Assembly: GCF_003289945.1 (NCBI RefSeq)
Contig: NZ_QMBP01000003.1
Span: 372,001 to 436,000, forward strand
DNA length: 64,000 bases
From: Mesorhizobium hawassense
Lineage (GTDB): Bacteria > Pseudomonadota > Alphaproteobacteria > Rhizobiales > Rhizobiaceae
Direction: 5' to 3'
Of the stretch, positions 44,654 through 53,500 are shown one piece after another (the first letter of the stretch is position 1; the number at the start of each line of letters is the position of its first letter). A program made the translations under genes and the position numbers. The notes under the pieces are model-generated. The model saw only the letters and a list, made by a program, of their open reading frames with translations. It ran no database searches and had not been told where the DNA came from.

Positions 44654-44806
44654 GTCGGTTCCCCTGTTTTTTCAGTTTTGACCAGCGATAAGGCGGCTCG
44701 ATCCCCCTCGATCGGAGGATGCGAAAATTGGATGTGTACAAACTAAATCACCAAAGATTGGGCTTGGCAAGCAAGCTTTACCCGACGGCATCGGAGGCGG
44801 CCCGTG

Positions 44807-46243
44807 TCATCCCGCGGCCGGTGTGGCAAGCAACCAAAGGCCGAAGATCGTGTAGGCGATCATCAACAGGGTTAGCGGCAGCTGGCTGAGGGCGGCGCGC
44901 GCCGGCTGCTGGTGCAGACGCCAGGCAAGGCCATGCGCGACGAGCACCGCCAGCACATGACCGGCGATGATGACACCGGCCTGGATGTTCCACAGCCACC
45001 AGGCCGACTGGGCGCCGGCGACGACGCCCGCTTCGACCATCCTATTGGCGGTGCCGAACAGGTTCCAGCCCTGCGCGAAGGGATCGGAGAGGGCCACCAG
45101 CGCGTACTGGCCGTCGACCAGCAGAACGGTGAGGTAATGCGCGATGTGATAGGCAAGCGCGATCGGCACGATCGACCAGACCAGAAGGCCGGCCGCCTCG
45201 CCGAAAGAATGTTTATCGTCGGCGAGGCGCTGGCCAAGAACGACGGTCAAACCGAACACGGCCGCGAGCAGGACGAAAGTCAGCACGAGACCAAAACTGC
45301 CGATGCCGATCAGCGCGGTACGGCCGGGATATTCCAGCGGATTGACGCCGAAGAGGCCGAGCCAGAAGAAGGTTTTCGACAGCCCGTCGAAGGATACCGA
45401 TGACAGGGCCAGCAAGAGGAAAACCGTGCCACCAGGCGGCAGCGGCTTGGCCGCAAGCAGTTTGGCGCCAGGCCAGCAGAGGCTCAATCGCCCGCCGAGG
45501 CGCTCGACGGGCGCGAAGCGCGCGACCATCGAGAAGAAGACCGTGAGGAATTCACCGCGCTTGCTCCAGTCGTCGCAGCCGAAGATGAGCATCGTGATGA
45601 AGCTCGCCAGCCAATAGATGCCGGCCGCGAAAGCCAGGCGAGCGGGATCGTCGGGCGCCGGATCGATCAGCTCGAACCAGGCGAAGGCGAAGAACAGCGC
45701 GAAGGCCGGCCAGTAGCCGAGCCACGAGAGCAGACTTGACGGTTGGTTCTCGCTCCGCCGTTCACCGACAAGCCGGATAACGACGCGCCAAGGTCCGTAC
45801 CACGGGTTGAGCCATGACCAGAGATCGCCGAAGACGCCCTGCAGCAGGGTGAAGCCGGCCCAGAGCAGCGTCCAGATCACCAGCGGGAGAGGGTTCGAGA
45901 GCGGGTCGCGGCTGCCGAAGAGGCCGGCGGCGATGAGGATCGCAAAGCCGGCAAAGGAAAGCAGGCTGACGATGGTGCGTGGGTGGTCGCTGAGGGTTAG
46001 GAGCGGCAGGCGCTTGCGCCAGAAATTGTCGAGGGCGGCGGGCGGTAGCAGCGCGAGGACAAGGAAGCTGGCGGCCACGGCAAGCGCGCCGCCGGCGAGG
46101 TAGTAGCCGGTGGGGAGAAGGAGCACGTGGCCGCGATCGGAGGCGTGGGCTAAGGCGAGGGTGGGGAGAGCACACGTAGCAGCTGCCAAGGCCAATCCGG
46201 CAAGTTGGCGCTCTACGGCGCCCCCCTCTGTCCTGCCGGACAT
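44807..46243 (-). CDS. polytopic membrane protein of unknown function
   Basis: About 478 aa with an N-terminal signal-like stretch (LAGLALAAATCALPTLALAHA) and roughly eleven further hydrophobic segments. Conserved-looking features are HASDRGHVLLLPTGYYLAGG after the signal, WLNPWYGPWRVV, FGCDDWSKRGEFLTVFFSMVARFAP, GLSKTFFW, and several membrane His in LAYHIAHYLTVLL and NIQAGVIIAGH. I do not recognise a function with confidence; the layout recalls membrane proteins annotated as fenitrothion hydrolase. The start is uncertain: the ATG at 46243 lies inside the family-B repeat (46210-46391), and the only later options near the signal are TTG codons. Confidence 0.6.
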   Translation of the reverse strand: MSGRTEGGAVERQLAGLALAAATCALPTLALAHASDRGHVLLLPTGYYLAGGALAVAASFLVLALLPPAALDNFWRKRLPLLTLSDHPRTIVSLLSFAGFAILIAAGLFGSRDPLSNPLPLVIWTLLWAGFTLLQGVFGDLWSWLNPWYGPWRVVIRLVGERRSENQPSSLLSWLGYWPAFALFFAFAWFELIDPAPDDPARLAFAAGIYWLASFITMLIFGCDDWSKRGEFLTVFFSMVARFAPVERLGGRLSLCWPGAKLLAAKPLPPGGTVFLLLALSSVSFDGLSKTFFWLGLFGVNPLEYPGRTALIGIGSFGLVLTFVLLAAVFGLTVVLGQRLADDKHSFGEAAGLLVWSIVPIALAYHIAHYLTVLLVDGQYALVALSDPFAQGWNLFGTANRMVEAGVVAGAQSAWWLWNIQAGVIIAGHVLAVLVAHGLAWRLHQQPARAALSQLPLTLLMIAYTIFGLWLLATPAAG

Positions 46244-46391
46244 CTCCCCCACAAGGGGGGAGATCGGCGGTTTCGGCGCCGGCGCTTTTCTTGCAACGCT
46301 GGAGATTGGCGAAAGCGGGGATGACAGCTCAATCTCCCCCGTTGTGGGGGAGATGTCCGGCAGGACAGAGGGGGGCGCGAAGGAACTCGAC
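46210..46391. repeat. dispersed intergenic repeat, family B (overlaps a gene start)
   Basis: Ends CCTGCCGGACATCTCCCCC and GGGGGAGATGTCCGGCAGG. The outer flanks match the 22413-22598 copy almost base for base. The left edge overlaps the likely first codons of the membrane protein at 44807-46243. Confidence 0.85.
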
Positions 46392-46441
46392 CTATCCAAC
46401 TTTGCTGTCCTGCGTGGCGATGCCAGGCTAGATGTCGCCCC

Positions 46442-47746
46442 TCACACCTTCACCAGCTGCTCCACCCGCCCCTTCTCGCCAAAGATCCGCAGATACCGCT
46501 TGATCTCTCTGGCATCCCCCGTCGCCTTGGCGGGGTTGTCCGAGAGCTTCACCGCCGGCCGGCCGTTGGCCTCCGTCACCTTGCAGACCAGCGAAATCGC
46601 GTCGAGGCTGTCGGTTTCGGTCGGGGCGCAGCCTTCGAAATCATTGGTCAGGTTGGTGCCCCAGCCGAAGGACATGCGCACCTTGCCGCGGAAATGCCGG
46701 TAGGTTTCCTCGATGGTCTCGACCTCCAGACCATCGGAGAAGATGAGCAGCTTCTGCTTGGGGTCCTTGCCCTTCTTGCGCCACCAGTCGATGATTTTCT
46801 CGCCGCCCTCGATCGGCGGGGCGCTGTCGGGACGGAAGCCGGTCCAGTCGGCGACCCAGTCCGGCGCATCGCGCAGGAAGGAATCCGTGCCGAAGGCATC
46901 GGGCAGCACGATCAAGAGATTGCCGCCATAGTAGCGCTGCCAGTCCTGCAGCACCTTGTAGGGCGCCTCGCGCAATTCCTCCTCTGAATTGGCAAGCGCC
47001 GCGAACACCATCGGCAGCTCATGCGCGTTGGTGCCCAAAGCTTCGAGGTCGTTGTCCATGGCCAGAAGCACGTTGGAGGTGCCGGTGAAGGCCTCGCCGA
47101 TGCCTTCCTTCAGCGCCTCGACACACCAGCGTTGCCACAAGAACGAGTGGCGGCGCCTGGTGCCGAAGTCCGAAATGCGGATGCCGGGCAGCGCCTTCAG
47201 CCGCTCGGTCTTGGCCCACATCTTGGCCTTGGCGCGGGCATAGAGCACGTCGAGCGCGAACGGCCCGTAGGAGCGCATCGCGGCCCGCGAGCGCAGCTCG
47301 TTGATGATGGCCAAGGCCGGAATTTCCCAAAGCGTGGTGTACATCCAGGGGCCGGGAAAGGAGAGTTCGTACTGGCCGTCGCGCCTGAAAAGCTCGTAGG
47401 CGGGCAAGCGGAAATCCTCCAGCCAAGCCAGGAATTCCGGCTCGAAAATCTGCTTGCGGCCATAGAAGTTGTTGCCGCCGAGCCAGATCATTTCCTTCTT
47501 GGAGAAGCGCAAGGTGCGGGCGTGGTCGAGCTGCTCGCGCAATTCACCCTCGTCGATGTCGTCGGCCAGACGCACCGAAGTCGTGCGGTTGATCAGCGAG
47601 AAGGTGGCGTCGACCTTGGGATACATGCCCCAGATCATCTGCAGCATCAGAAGCTTGTAGAAGTCGGTGTCCAGCAGGCTGCGGACGATCGGGTCCAGCT
47701 TCCAGGTGTGGTTATAGACGCGCCGCGCTATATCGGTCTTTGCCAT
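46442..47746 (-). CDS. pncB: nicotinate phosphoribosyltransferase
   Basis: Makes nicotinate mononucleotide from nicotinate, PRPP and ATP, the entry to NAD salvage. It has 434 aa, the normal length. Signatures are [20 protein letters not shown] near residues 24-43, [23 protein letters not shown] near 132-154, [13 protein letters not shown] near 193-205 (phosphorylated-His site region), [25 protein letters not shown] and [17 protein letters not shown]. With pncA at 37565 it completes the nicotinamide to NaMN salvage in this window. Family-A repeats lie just upstream. Confidence 0.95.
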   Translation of the reverse strand: MAKTDIARRVYNHTWKLDPIVRSLLDTDFYKLLMLQMIWGMYPKVDATFSLINRTTSVRLADDIDEGELREQLDHARTLRFSKKEMIWLGGNNFYGRKQIFEPEFLAWLEDFRLPAYELFRRDGQYELSFPGPWMYTTLWEIPALAIINELRSRAAMRSYGPFALDVLYARAKAKMWAKTERLKALPGIRISDFGTRRRHSFLWQRWCVEALKEGIGEAFTGTSNVLLAMDNDLEALGTNAHELPMVFAALANSEEELREAPYKVLQDWQRYYGGNLLIVLPDAFGTDSFLRDAPDWVADWTGFRPDSAPPIEGGEKIIDWWRKKGKDPKQKLLIFSDGLEVETIEETYRHFRGKVRMSFGWGTNLTNDFEGCAPTETDSLDAISLVCKVTEANGRPAVKLSDNPAKATGDAREIKRYLRIFGEKGRVEQLVKV

Positions 47747-47810
47747 GCTCGCTCATCCATAAGGCACAACGCACGGAAACGCGGGCGTCACGCCTCAAGT
47801 TCTTGTTTCT

Positions 47811-47856
47811 GGCAATTCCGGACGGAAGACCGCCGCACGGTTTTCCTGGAATTGCC
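47811..47856. repeat. dispersed intergenic repeat, family A (short copy)
   Basis: GGCAATTCC at the left pairs with GGAATTGCC at the right, around CGGAAGACCGCCGCACGGTTTTCC. Only the first hairpin of the family-A element is present. About 110 bp before the next copy. Confidence 0.75.
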
Positions 47857-47960
47857 TCAGCCAACTGCCTCTTAGCACCGTATTTCCGAACGCGCCTGCT
47901 GCTTTGCAAGCTGGCCCGACAAAAAGCAGCTACGCAAGTCCAGCCATCAAGACGCTGCTT

Positions 47961-48015
47961 TTTTGTTTTGACGCAATTCCAGACGGAAAACCGCTTCACA
48001 CTTTTCCTGGAATTG
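47961..48015. repeat. dispersed intergenic repeat, family A (short copy overlapping a gene end)
   Basis: Contains GTTTTGACGCAATTCC...GGAAAACCGC...TTTTCCTGGAATTGC, the first hairpin plus the linker. Its right part encodes the last residues of the LysR gene (AIPGKV) and its TGA stop at 47996-47998. Confidence 0.8.
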
Positions 48016-48979
48016 CTTTGGCCCCTATCACCTTGAGCGCCGGACGTTTCCTGCGGCTGGGCACACGGCCGGCCACCGGCGCGTCGGCGCGCCCCTCGTC
48101 CTGCTCCTTCTCGGCGAACAGCCAGTCGATGAAGAGCTGGACGATCGGCGCCGAGCGCATCTCGTTGCGGCAGACGACGTAGAAGTCGTCGACCGCCGGC
48201 ACCGACAAAGTGAAGGGCGCGACGAGCATGCCCCTGGCAAGCAGCGCGCGCGCCGTCACGGAATCGCCGAGCGCCACGCCATGGCCGTGCACGGCGGCCT
48301 CCGTCGCCATCCGCGCGTCGCCCAGATGATGGCGGCGGCCCCGCTCCAGATCGAGCGCGTCGGCGGCGGCCAGCCAGGTGTGCCATTCGCGGCCGTCGTC
48401 GCCATGCAGGAAGACGTGATCGGCAAGGTCGCGCACGCCGCGGATCGGGCGGTTGTTGATCAGCGTCGGGCTGACCACGGGAAAGAGCTCCAGTCCTGAC
48501 CATTTGCGCATCCAGCAATCGGTCCAGCTGCCGTCGCCATAGTGCACGCAGACATCGATCTCCGGGGCGCGGATATCGCGGGCCTCGTTGGACGGGATCA
48601 GGGTCAGCTGGATGTCGGGATATTGCGCGGTGAAGGAGCCGAGCCGCGGCGTCATCCAGAGCAGCAGCAGTGCCGGCACGCAAGATACCGAGAGCGCGCC
48701 GGCGCTCGCCGGCCTGGTCATGCGCTGGGTAGCGGCGGCGATGCCGTCGAAGGCGGCCGAGACCGCCGGCAGGAATTCCGCGCCATGCGGCGTCAGCTTG
48801 ACGCGCTGACCGGTGCGCTCGAAGAGTTTCACGCCGAGCGACTGCTCCAGCGCCTTGATCTGGTGGCTGATGGCGCCGTGGGTGACGTTCAGCTCACCCG
48901 CCGCCTTGGTCAGCGAGGCATGTCGCGCCGTGGCCTCGAAGGCGCGCAGCGGGTTCAACGGCGGCAGGCGCTTGGCCAT
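47996..48979 (-). CDS. LysR-family transcriptional regulator (GcvA-like)
   Basis: A 327-aa regulator. The N-terminal HTH (residues 7-66) reads LNPLRAFEATARHASLTKAAGELNVTHGAISHQIKALEQSLGVKLFER, followed by a LysR substrate-binding domain (LSVSCVPALLLLWMTPRLGSF, VCVHYGDGSW). The last about 35 residues are Arg/Lys-rich and finish with codons supplied by a family-A repeat, so this tail is probably not functional. It is divergent from the agmatinase-like gene, and a perfect TGTGAGA-TTT-TCTCACA palindrome lies 16 bp upstream of its start. Confidence 0.9.
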   Translation of the reverse strand: MAKRLPPLNPLRAFEATARHASLTKAAGELNVTHGAISHQIKALEQSLGVKLFERTGQRVKLTPHGAEFLPAVSAAFDGIAAATQRMTRPASAGALSVSCVPALLLLWMTPRLGSFTAQYPDIQLTLIPSNEARDIRAPEIDVCVHYGDGSWTDCWMRKWSGLELFPVVSPTLINNRPIRGVRDLADHVFLHGDDGREWHTWLAAADALDLERGRRHHLGDARMATEAAVHGHGVALGDSVTARALLARGMLVAPFTLSVPAVDDFYVVCRNEMRSAPIVQLFIDWLFAEKEQDEGRADAPVAGRVPSRRKRPALKVIGAKAIPGKV

Positions 48980-48994
48980 GGCGAGCTCCTACTT

Positions 48995-49011
48995 TGTGAG
49001 ATTTTCTCACA
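48995..49011. promoter_or_regulatory. LysR operator candidate (TGTGAGA-N3-TCTCACA)
   Basis: A perfect 7-bp inverted repeat with a 3-bp spacer contains the LysR-type T-N11-A arrangement. It sits between the divergent LysR gene (start 48979) and the agmatinase-like gene (start 49175), closer to the regulator as expected for autoregulation. Confidence 0.65.
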
Positions 49012-49174
49012 GCAAAGACCCTAACAATATCAATTGATTTTTCAATGCGGCTGCCCGACACTTTTACCCGGAACAGCTTTCAAGAGACGTGAAATCCGCA
49101 GGGAACGATCCGGCCGGACAACAGGCTGGCTTGGCAAACCGTCCGTGCGGGCAGCAAGCAGAGGAGGATCGGAC

Positions 49175-50230
49175 ATGGGTTACGATCGCGGCAAGCTCGA
49201 AGCGTTGCGCCGCAAATATGGCGAGAGCCATGGCGGCGAGATGTTCGACCCCAAATTCCGCAAGGTCGCCGACAAGATCTTCAACAAGTCGGGCACGCGC
49301 CTTGCGCCCTATTCGGGCATCCCGACCTTCCTCGCCGCGCCCTACCGCGAAATCGCCGCCGAGAACCCGGATTTCGGCGACCTGCAGGTGGCGATGATCG
49401 GCGTGCCGATGGATCTCGGCGTCACCAATCGCCCGGGCTCGCGCTTCGGGCCACGCGCGTTGCGCACCATCGAACGCATCGGCCCCTACAACCATGTGCT
49501 GGAATGCGCGCCGACGCATGAGCTTCGTGTCGCCGACATCGGCGACACGCCGTTCCGCAGCCGCTACCGGCTGGAGATCAGCCATGAGGACATTGAAAAG
49601 CGCACCAACCAGATCGTCGATGCCGGCGTGCTGCCGCTCTCGGTCGGCGGCGACCATTCGATCAGCCATCCGATCCTGAAGGCGGTCGGCAAGAAGGCTC
49701 CGGTCGGCATGATCCATATCGATGCCCATTGCGACACCAGCGGGCTGTTCGACCTGACCAAGTTCCACCATGGCGGCCCGTTCCGCAACGCGGTGCTGGA
49801 CGGCGTGCTCGATCCGACCCGCACCATCCAGATCGGCATTCGCGGCGCGGCCGAGTATCTGTGGGAATTCACCTACGAGTCCGGCATGACCGTCGTGCAT
49901 GCCGAGGAGGTGACCGGCCTCGGCATCCCGGCCATCATCGAGAAGGCTCGGAAAATCGTCGGCGACGGCCCGACCTACATCTCCTTCGACGTCGACAGCA
50001 TCGATCCGGCCTTCGCGCCGGGCACCGGCACGCCGGAAGTCGGCGGTCTGACGACGCGCGAGGTGCTCGAATTGCTGCGCGGCCTTAAGGGCCTCAACAT
50101 CGTCGGCGGCGACGTCGTCGAGGTAGCGCCGCAATATGACGCGACCACCAACACCGCCCATGTCGGCGCCCAGGTTCTGTTCGAGATCCTGAGCCTGATG
50201 GTGTTCAGCCCAGCGATCAAGAGGGGCTGA
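49175..50230 (+). CDS. speB: agmatinase/ureohydrolase-family protein
   Basis: A 351-aa binuclear Mn (or Ni) ureohydrolase that releases urea from a guanidino compound. Metal ligands are visible: H161 (VGGDHSIS), D183/H185/D187 (IHIDAHCDT), and the last two Asp in SFDVDSIDPAFAPGTGTPEVGG. An N-terminal extension of about 70 residues precedes the catalytic core, longer than E. coli agmatinase. The ATG at 49175 has GAGGAGG 7 nt upstream; the frame continues to 49034 without support. An amino-acid ABC transporter follows 119 bp later. Agmatine, guanidinobutyrate or guanidine-like substrates are all possible; the symbol is by family only. Confidence 0.85.
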   Translation: MGYDRGKLEALRRKYGESHGGEMFDPKFRKVADKIFNKSGTRLAPYSGIPTFLAAPYREIAAENPDFGDLQVAMIGVPMDLGVTNRPGSRFGPRALRTIERIGPYNHVLECAPTHELRVADIGDTPFRSRYRLEISHEDIEKRTNQIVDAGVLPLSVGGDHSISHPILKAVGKKAPVGMIHIDAHCDTSGLFDLTKFHHGGPFRNAVLDGVLDPTRTIQIGIRGAAEYLWEFTYESGMTVVHAEEVTGLGIPAIIEKARKIVGDGPTYISFDVDSIDPAFAPGTGTPEVGGLTTREVLELLRGLKGLNIVGGDVVEVAPQYDATTNTAHVGAQVLFEILSLMVFSPAIKRG

Positions 50231-50240
50231 CACCAAGCAA

Positions 50241-50280
50241 GCGATTCCGGACGGAAAACCACTTTGCCTGGAATTGCTCT
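50241..50280. repeat. dispersed intergenic repeat, family A (degenerate copy)
   Basis: GCGATTCCGGACGGAAAACCACTTTGCCTGGAATTGC has the family-A core with a mutated left arm and a shortened centre. It lies between the ureohydrolase gene and the amino-acid-binding protein gene. Confidence 0.65.
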
Positions 50281-50349
50281 CGCCATTGCGGCCGCCGCGC
50301 TGGAGCCGGCGGCCGGTTTCAACAACAAGCTTCCAGCAGGGGAACCACA

Positions 50350-51159
50350 ATGACACTTCATGCCAAGTTCAAGTCATCCATCGCCGCGGCGATGATGCTC
50401 GCCACGGCGGGCTTCGGTCTCGCCACCCAGGCCGCGAAGGCCGACGCCGTCGACGACATCACCAAGGCCGGCGCCATCAATGTCGGTATCTTCTCGGATT
50501 TCCCCCCCTTCTCCTCGGCCAGCGCCGACATGAGCATCAAGGGTTATGACATCGACGTGGCGCAGGCGATCGCCGATTCCTTGAAGGTGAAGCTCAACCT
50601 GGTCAGCGTCACCGGCCAGAACCGCATCCCTTATCTCACCGACAAGCGCGTCGATATCCTGATGAGCGTCGGCTACTCCAAGGAGCGTGAGCAGGTGATC
50701 GATTTCGCAGCCGCCTACGCGCCCTATTACATCGCCGTCATCGGCCCGAAGGCGACGGCTGTCAAAGGCAAGGAAGACCTCGCCGACAAGTCGATCGCCG
50801 TCAACCGCGGCACGCTGGAGGACACCTCGCTGACCGCGGCGGCGCCCGCTTCGGCCGACATACGCCGCTTCGACAACTACAACTCCGTCATCCAGGCCTT
50901 CATCTCCGGCCAGACGCAGCTGATGGTGGTCGGCAACGATGTCGGCGCCCAGGTGCTGGCCAAGCAGGACGCGCTGCAGCCGGAGCAGAAGTTCCAGCTT
51001 TTGACCTCGCCTTCGCATATCGGCCTCAACAAGAACGAGGACCGGCTGAAGAAGGCGGTCAACGATGCGGTCGCCAAGATGCTGGCCGACGGCAAGCTCG
51101 ACGAGAGCTCCAAGGCCTGGCTGAAGACGCCGCTCAATCCCGACAACCTCAAGGATTGA
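50350..51159 (+). CDS. polar amino acid ABC transporter substrate-binding protein
   Basis: A 269-aa family-3 periplasmic binding protein. The signal peptide is residues 1-31 (AAMMLATAGFGLATQAAKA). The mature start INVGIFSDFPPFSSASADMSIKGYDIDVAQAIADSLKV and RIPYLTDKRVDILMSVGYSKEREQVIDFA are typical of GlnH/ArtJ-like binders. It follows the ureohydrolase gene, so a guanidino compound or basic amino acid is the likely ligand. Two permeases follow; no ATPase gene is adjacent. Confidence 0.92.
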   Translation: MTLHAKFKSSIAAAMMLATAGFGLATQAAKADAVDDITKAGAINVGIFSDFPPFSSASADMSIKGYDIDVAQAIADSLKVKLNLVSVTGQNRIPYLTDKRVDILMSVGYSKEREQVIDFAAAYAPYYIAVIGPKATAVKGKEDLADKSIAVNRGTLEDTSLTAAAPASADIRRFDNYNSVIQAFISGQTQLMVVGNDVGAQVLAKQDALQPEQKFQLLTSPSHIGLNKNEDRLKKAVNDAVAKMLADGKLDESSKAWLKTPLNPDNLKD

Positions 51160-51165
51160 TGCCGA

Positions 51166-51197
51166 TCGGTTCGGCGCCGTAACAGGCGCCGAACCGA
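51166..51197 (+). terminator. stem-loop after the binding-protein gene
   Basis: A perfect 13-bp stem (TCGGTTCGGCGCC / GGCGCCGAACCGA) with loop GTAACA starts 6 bp after the stop. The tail is CTTCT, not a strong T-run, so it probably acts as an mRNA stabiliser or partial attenuator before the permease genes. Confidence 0.6.
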
Positions 51198-51233
51198 CTT
51201 CTAGGTGGGGCACCTCCAACAAGGTTAATCGCC

Positions 51234-51902
51234 ATGGGCTACAGCCTCGACTTCGGCTGGCTTGCGGGTGCCGTGGGCGCGATCGCGCGCGGCGCGGCGA
51301 CGACGGTCCTTTTGATCGCCGTCACGACGCTCGCGGGAACCTTTCTCAGCATCCTCGGAGCGGCGGGAAAGAGAAACGGCCCCAAGCCGCTTCAGCTGGC
51401 GATCGGCATATATGTCGAGGTGATGCGCAACACGCCGTTCCTGGTGCAGCTGTTCTTCATCTTCTTCGGCCTGCCCAGCCTCGGCATCCGGCTCGATCCG
51501 ATCCTGGCCGCGATGCTGGCAATGACGCTCAACATGGCTGCCTATACGATCGAGATCGTCGGCGCCGGGCTCGACGCCGTGCCGCGCGGCCAGACGGAAG
51601 CCGCACTGGCGCTTGGGCTGAGGCCACGCCAGGTGTTCGTCAAGATCGTGCTGCCGCAGGCGCTGAAGGTGATCTACCCGGCGCTGACCAGCCAGATCGT
51701 CATCATGATGCTGGAATCGGCCGTGGTGTCGCAGATCGCGGTGCGCGAATTGACCTATGAGGCCGACATGCTGCAGGCCCGCACGTTCCGCGCCTTCGAA
51801 ACCTATTTCGTGGTGACCATGGTCTATCTCGGCCTGTCGATGGGGCTGCGCCGGCTGCTCGTCGCCGGCGGCCGCCGGGCGCTTGGAGCAGGCGTGTCAT
51901 GA
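51234..51902 (+). CDS. polar amino acid ABC transporter permease
   Basis: A 222-aa HisM/GlnP-type permease with five or so membrane segments. Features are EVMRNTPFLVQLFFIFFGLPSLGIRL (family signature) and the EAA loop VPRGQTEAALALGLRPRQVFVKIVLPQAL. The stop overlaps the ATG of the next permease by 4 bp, so they form a heterodimer. Confidence 0.93.
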   Translation: MGYSLDFGWLAGAVGAIARGAATTVLLIAVTTLAGTFLSILGAAGKRNGPKPLQLAIGIYVEVMRNTPFLVQLFFIFFGLPSLGIRLDPILAAMLAMTLNMAAYTIEIVGAGLDAVPRGQTEAALALGLRPRQVFVKIVLPQALKVIYPALTSQIVIMMLESAVVSQIAVRELTYEADMLQARTFRAFETYFVVTMVYLGLSMGLRRLLVAGGRRALGAGVS

Positions 51903-52543
51903 TCGAATTCACCTTCTGGGATATCGTCCGCAACCTTTTGCTCGCCGCGCGCTGGACGGTCCTGTTGTCGCTCGCCGCCTTTGTCGGCGGCGCGCTGGTC
52001 GGGCTGATCGTCCTCTTCTTCCGCATCGCCAAGAACAAATGGGCGAAGCGGATCGCCTCGGGCTATATCGCGCTGTTCCAGGGCACGCCGCTGTTGATGC
52101 AGCTCTTCCTGATGTTCTTCGGCCTGCCGATGCTCGGCCTGCGAATCGACCCGTGGATGGCGGCGGTGCTGGGCTTGACCTTCTTCGCCAGCGCCTATCT
52201 CGCCGAGATCTGGCGCAGCGGCGTCGACGCGCTGCCGCGCGGCCAGTGGGACGCCGGCGCCAGCCTCGGCCTGCATTATCTGCAGGAGCTCAGGCTGATC
52301 ATCCTGCCGCAGGCCTTCGCGATCACGCGCGCGCCGACCGTCGGTTTCCTGGTGCAGCTGATCAAGTCGACGGCGCTGACCTCGATCATCGGCTTCGAGG
52401 AACTGGTGCGCACATCCAACGCCATCAACAACGCAACCTTCGAGCCGTTCAAGGTCTACGGGCTGGTGGCGCTGATCTTCTTCGTCATGTGTTTTCCGCT
52501 GACGCAGTATGCGCGACGGCTTAAGCGCACGGCAGGCCGCTAG
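51899..52543 (+). CDS. polar amino acid ABC transporter permease
   Basis: A 214-aa partner permease. It has SGYIALFQGTPLLMQLFLMFFGLPMLGLRI and the EAA loop LPRGQWDAGASLGLHYLQELRLIILPQAF. It begins within the stop of the first permease. No ATP-binding gene follows; the next gene is a secreted hydrolase 90 bp away. Confidence 0.93.
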   Translation: MIEFTFWDIVRNLLLAARWTVLLSLAAFVGGALVGLIVLFFRIAKNKWAKRIASGYIALFQGTPLLMQLFLMFFGLPMLGLRIDPWMAAVLGLTFFASAYLAEIWRSGVDALPRGQWDAGASLGLHYLQELRLIILPQAFAITRAPTVGFLVQLIKSTALTSIIGFEELVRTSNAINNATFEPFKVYGLVALIFFVMCFPLTQYARRLKRTAGR

Positions 52544-52633
52544 GCGTCATCGCTCGCCACGCAACTGTGATTTGCAGGAGGTCGGGGCAAGCCCCACTCT
52601 GCGCGTCGCGGCTTCAGAGGAGGGTGACCGGCG

Positions 52634-53494
52634 ATGCAGGCGAAACATCTTCTCGCTCTCGCAGGCCTGTTCGCCCTTTGGCTGGCTCAGCCGGTCATGG
52701 CCGCCGGGCAGGAGCCGGAAAGCGTCAGCATTCCGGCCGATGGCGAGAACCAGCCGGGGAAGCTGGACGCAAGGCTTTTCAAGCCGCAGGGACAAGGGCC
52801 TTTTCCGGCGATCGTCGCCATGCATGGCTGCAGCGGACTGTGGAGCAGCAAGACCATAGGGCTCAGCCCGCGCCATGCCGATTGGGGGCAGCGGCTCGCC
52901 GCTCTCGGCTATGTCGTGCTCTTTCCCGACAGCTACGGCTCGCGTGATCTCGGCCCGCAATGCAAAAACGACGACCGGCGGGTCGAGCCTTATCGAGAGC
53001 GGGTCGAGGATGCGAACGCCGCCCGCCGCTATCTGCAGACGCTGCCCTATGTGAAGCCGGACGCCATCGGCCTGCTCGGCTGGTCGAACGGCGGCTCGAG
53101 CGTGCTCTACACGGTCCGCCCCAAGGACAGGCCAAAGGCCGGTTCGCCGGACTTTCGCGCGGCAGTCGCCTTCTATCCGGGCTGCACGGCAATCGCCAAC
53201 AAGGGCGACTGGGCGACTCGCGTGCCGCTGCTCATCGTGATGGGCGACGCGGACGACTGGACGCCGGCCGCGCCGTGCAAGACGCTCGCCGCCGCCAATC
53301 CCGACAAGGTGAAGCTCATCCTCTATCCCGGCGCCTATCATGACTTCGACAATGAGGCGCAGAAGCTGCACGAACTGCATGGCCTGGCCTACACGGCCAA
53401 TGACAACGGTGTCGCGCATGCGGGATTAAATCCGGCCGCGCGCGCGGCTGCGCTCAAGGACGTGCCGGATTTTCTCGCGGTGCTGAAGCAGTAA
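52634..53494 (+). CDS. secreted dienelactone hydrolase-family alpha/beta hydrolase
   Basis: A 286-aa exported hydrolase. The signal peptide is residues 1-23 (HLLALAGLFALWLAQPVMA). The alpha/beta fold shows AIVAMHGCSGLW (oxyanion region), the nucleophile elbow LLGWSNGGSS with Ser, not the Cys of classical dienelactone hydrolase, the acid in VMGDADDWTPA and the His in AYHDFDNEA. Four or more extra Cys suggest periplasmic disulfides. The substrate is unknown; the Ser nucleophile suggests an esterase. It may be in the same transcript as the transporter. Confidence 0.82.
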   Translation: MQAKHLLALAGLFALWLAQPVMAAGQEPESVSIPADGENQPGKLDARLFKPQGQGPFPAIVAMHGCSGLWSSKTIGLSPRHADWGQRLAALGYVVLFPDSYGSRDLGPQCKNDDRRVEPYRERVEDANAARRYLQTLPYVKPDAIGLLGWSNGGSSVLYTVRPKDRPKAGSPDFRAAVAFYPGCTAIANKGDWATRVPLLIVMGDADDWTPAAPCKTLAAANPDKVKLILYPGAYHDFDNEAQKLHELHGLAYTANDNGVAHAGLNPAARAAALKDVPDFLAVLKQ

Positions 53495-53500
53495 GCCGCC

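Noticed and set aside
44734-44739. third copy of the hyuA/hydroxylase operator upstream of the liv binding protein
   Set aside because: Only the GTGTAC centre and following AAA agree; flanking bases differ, so it is mentioned as weak and not listed as a feature.
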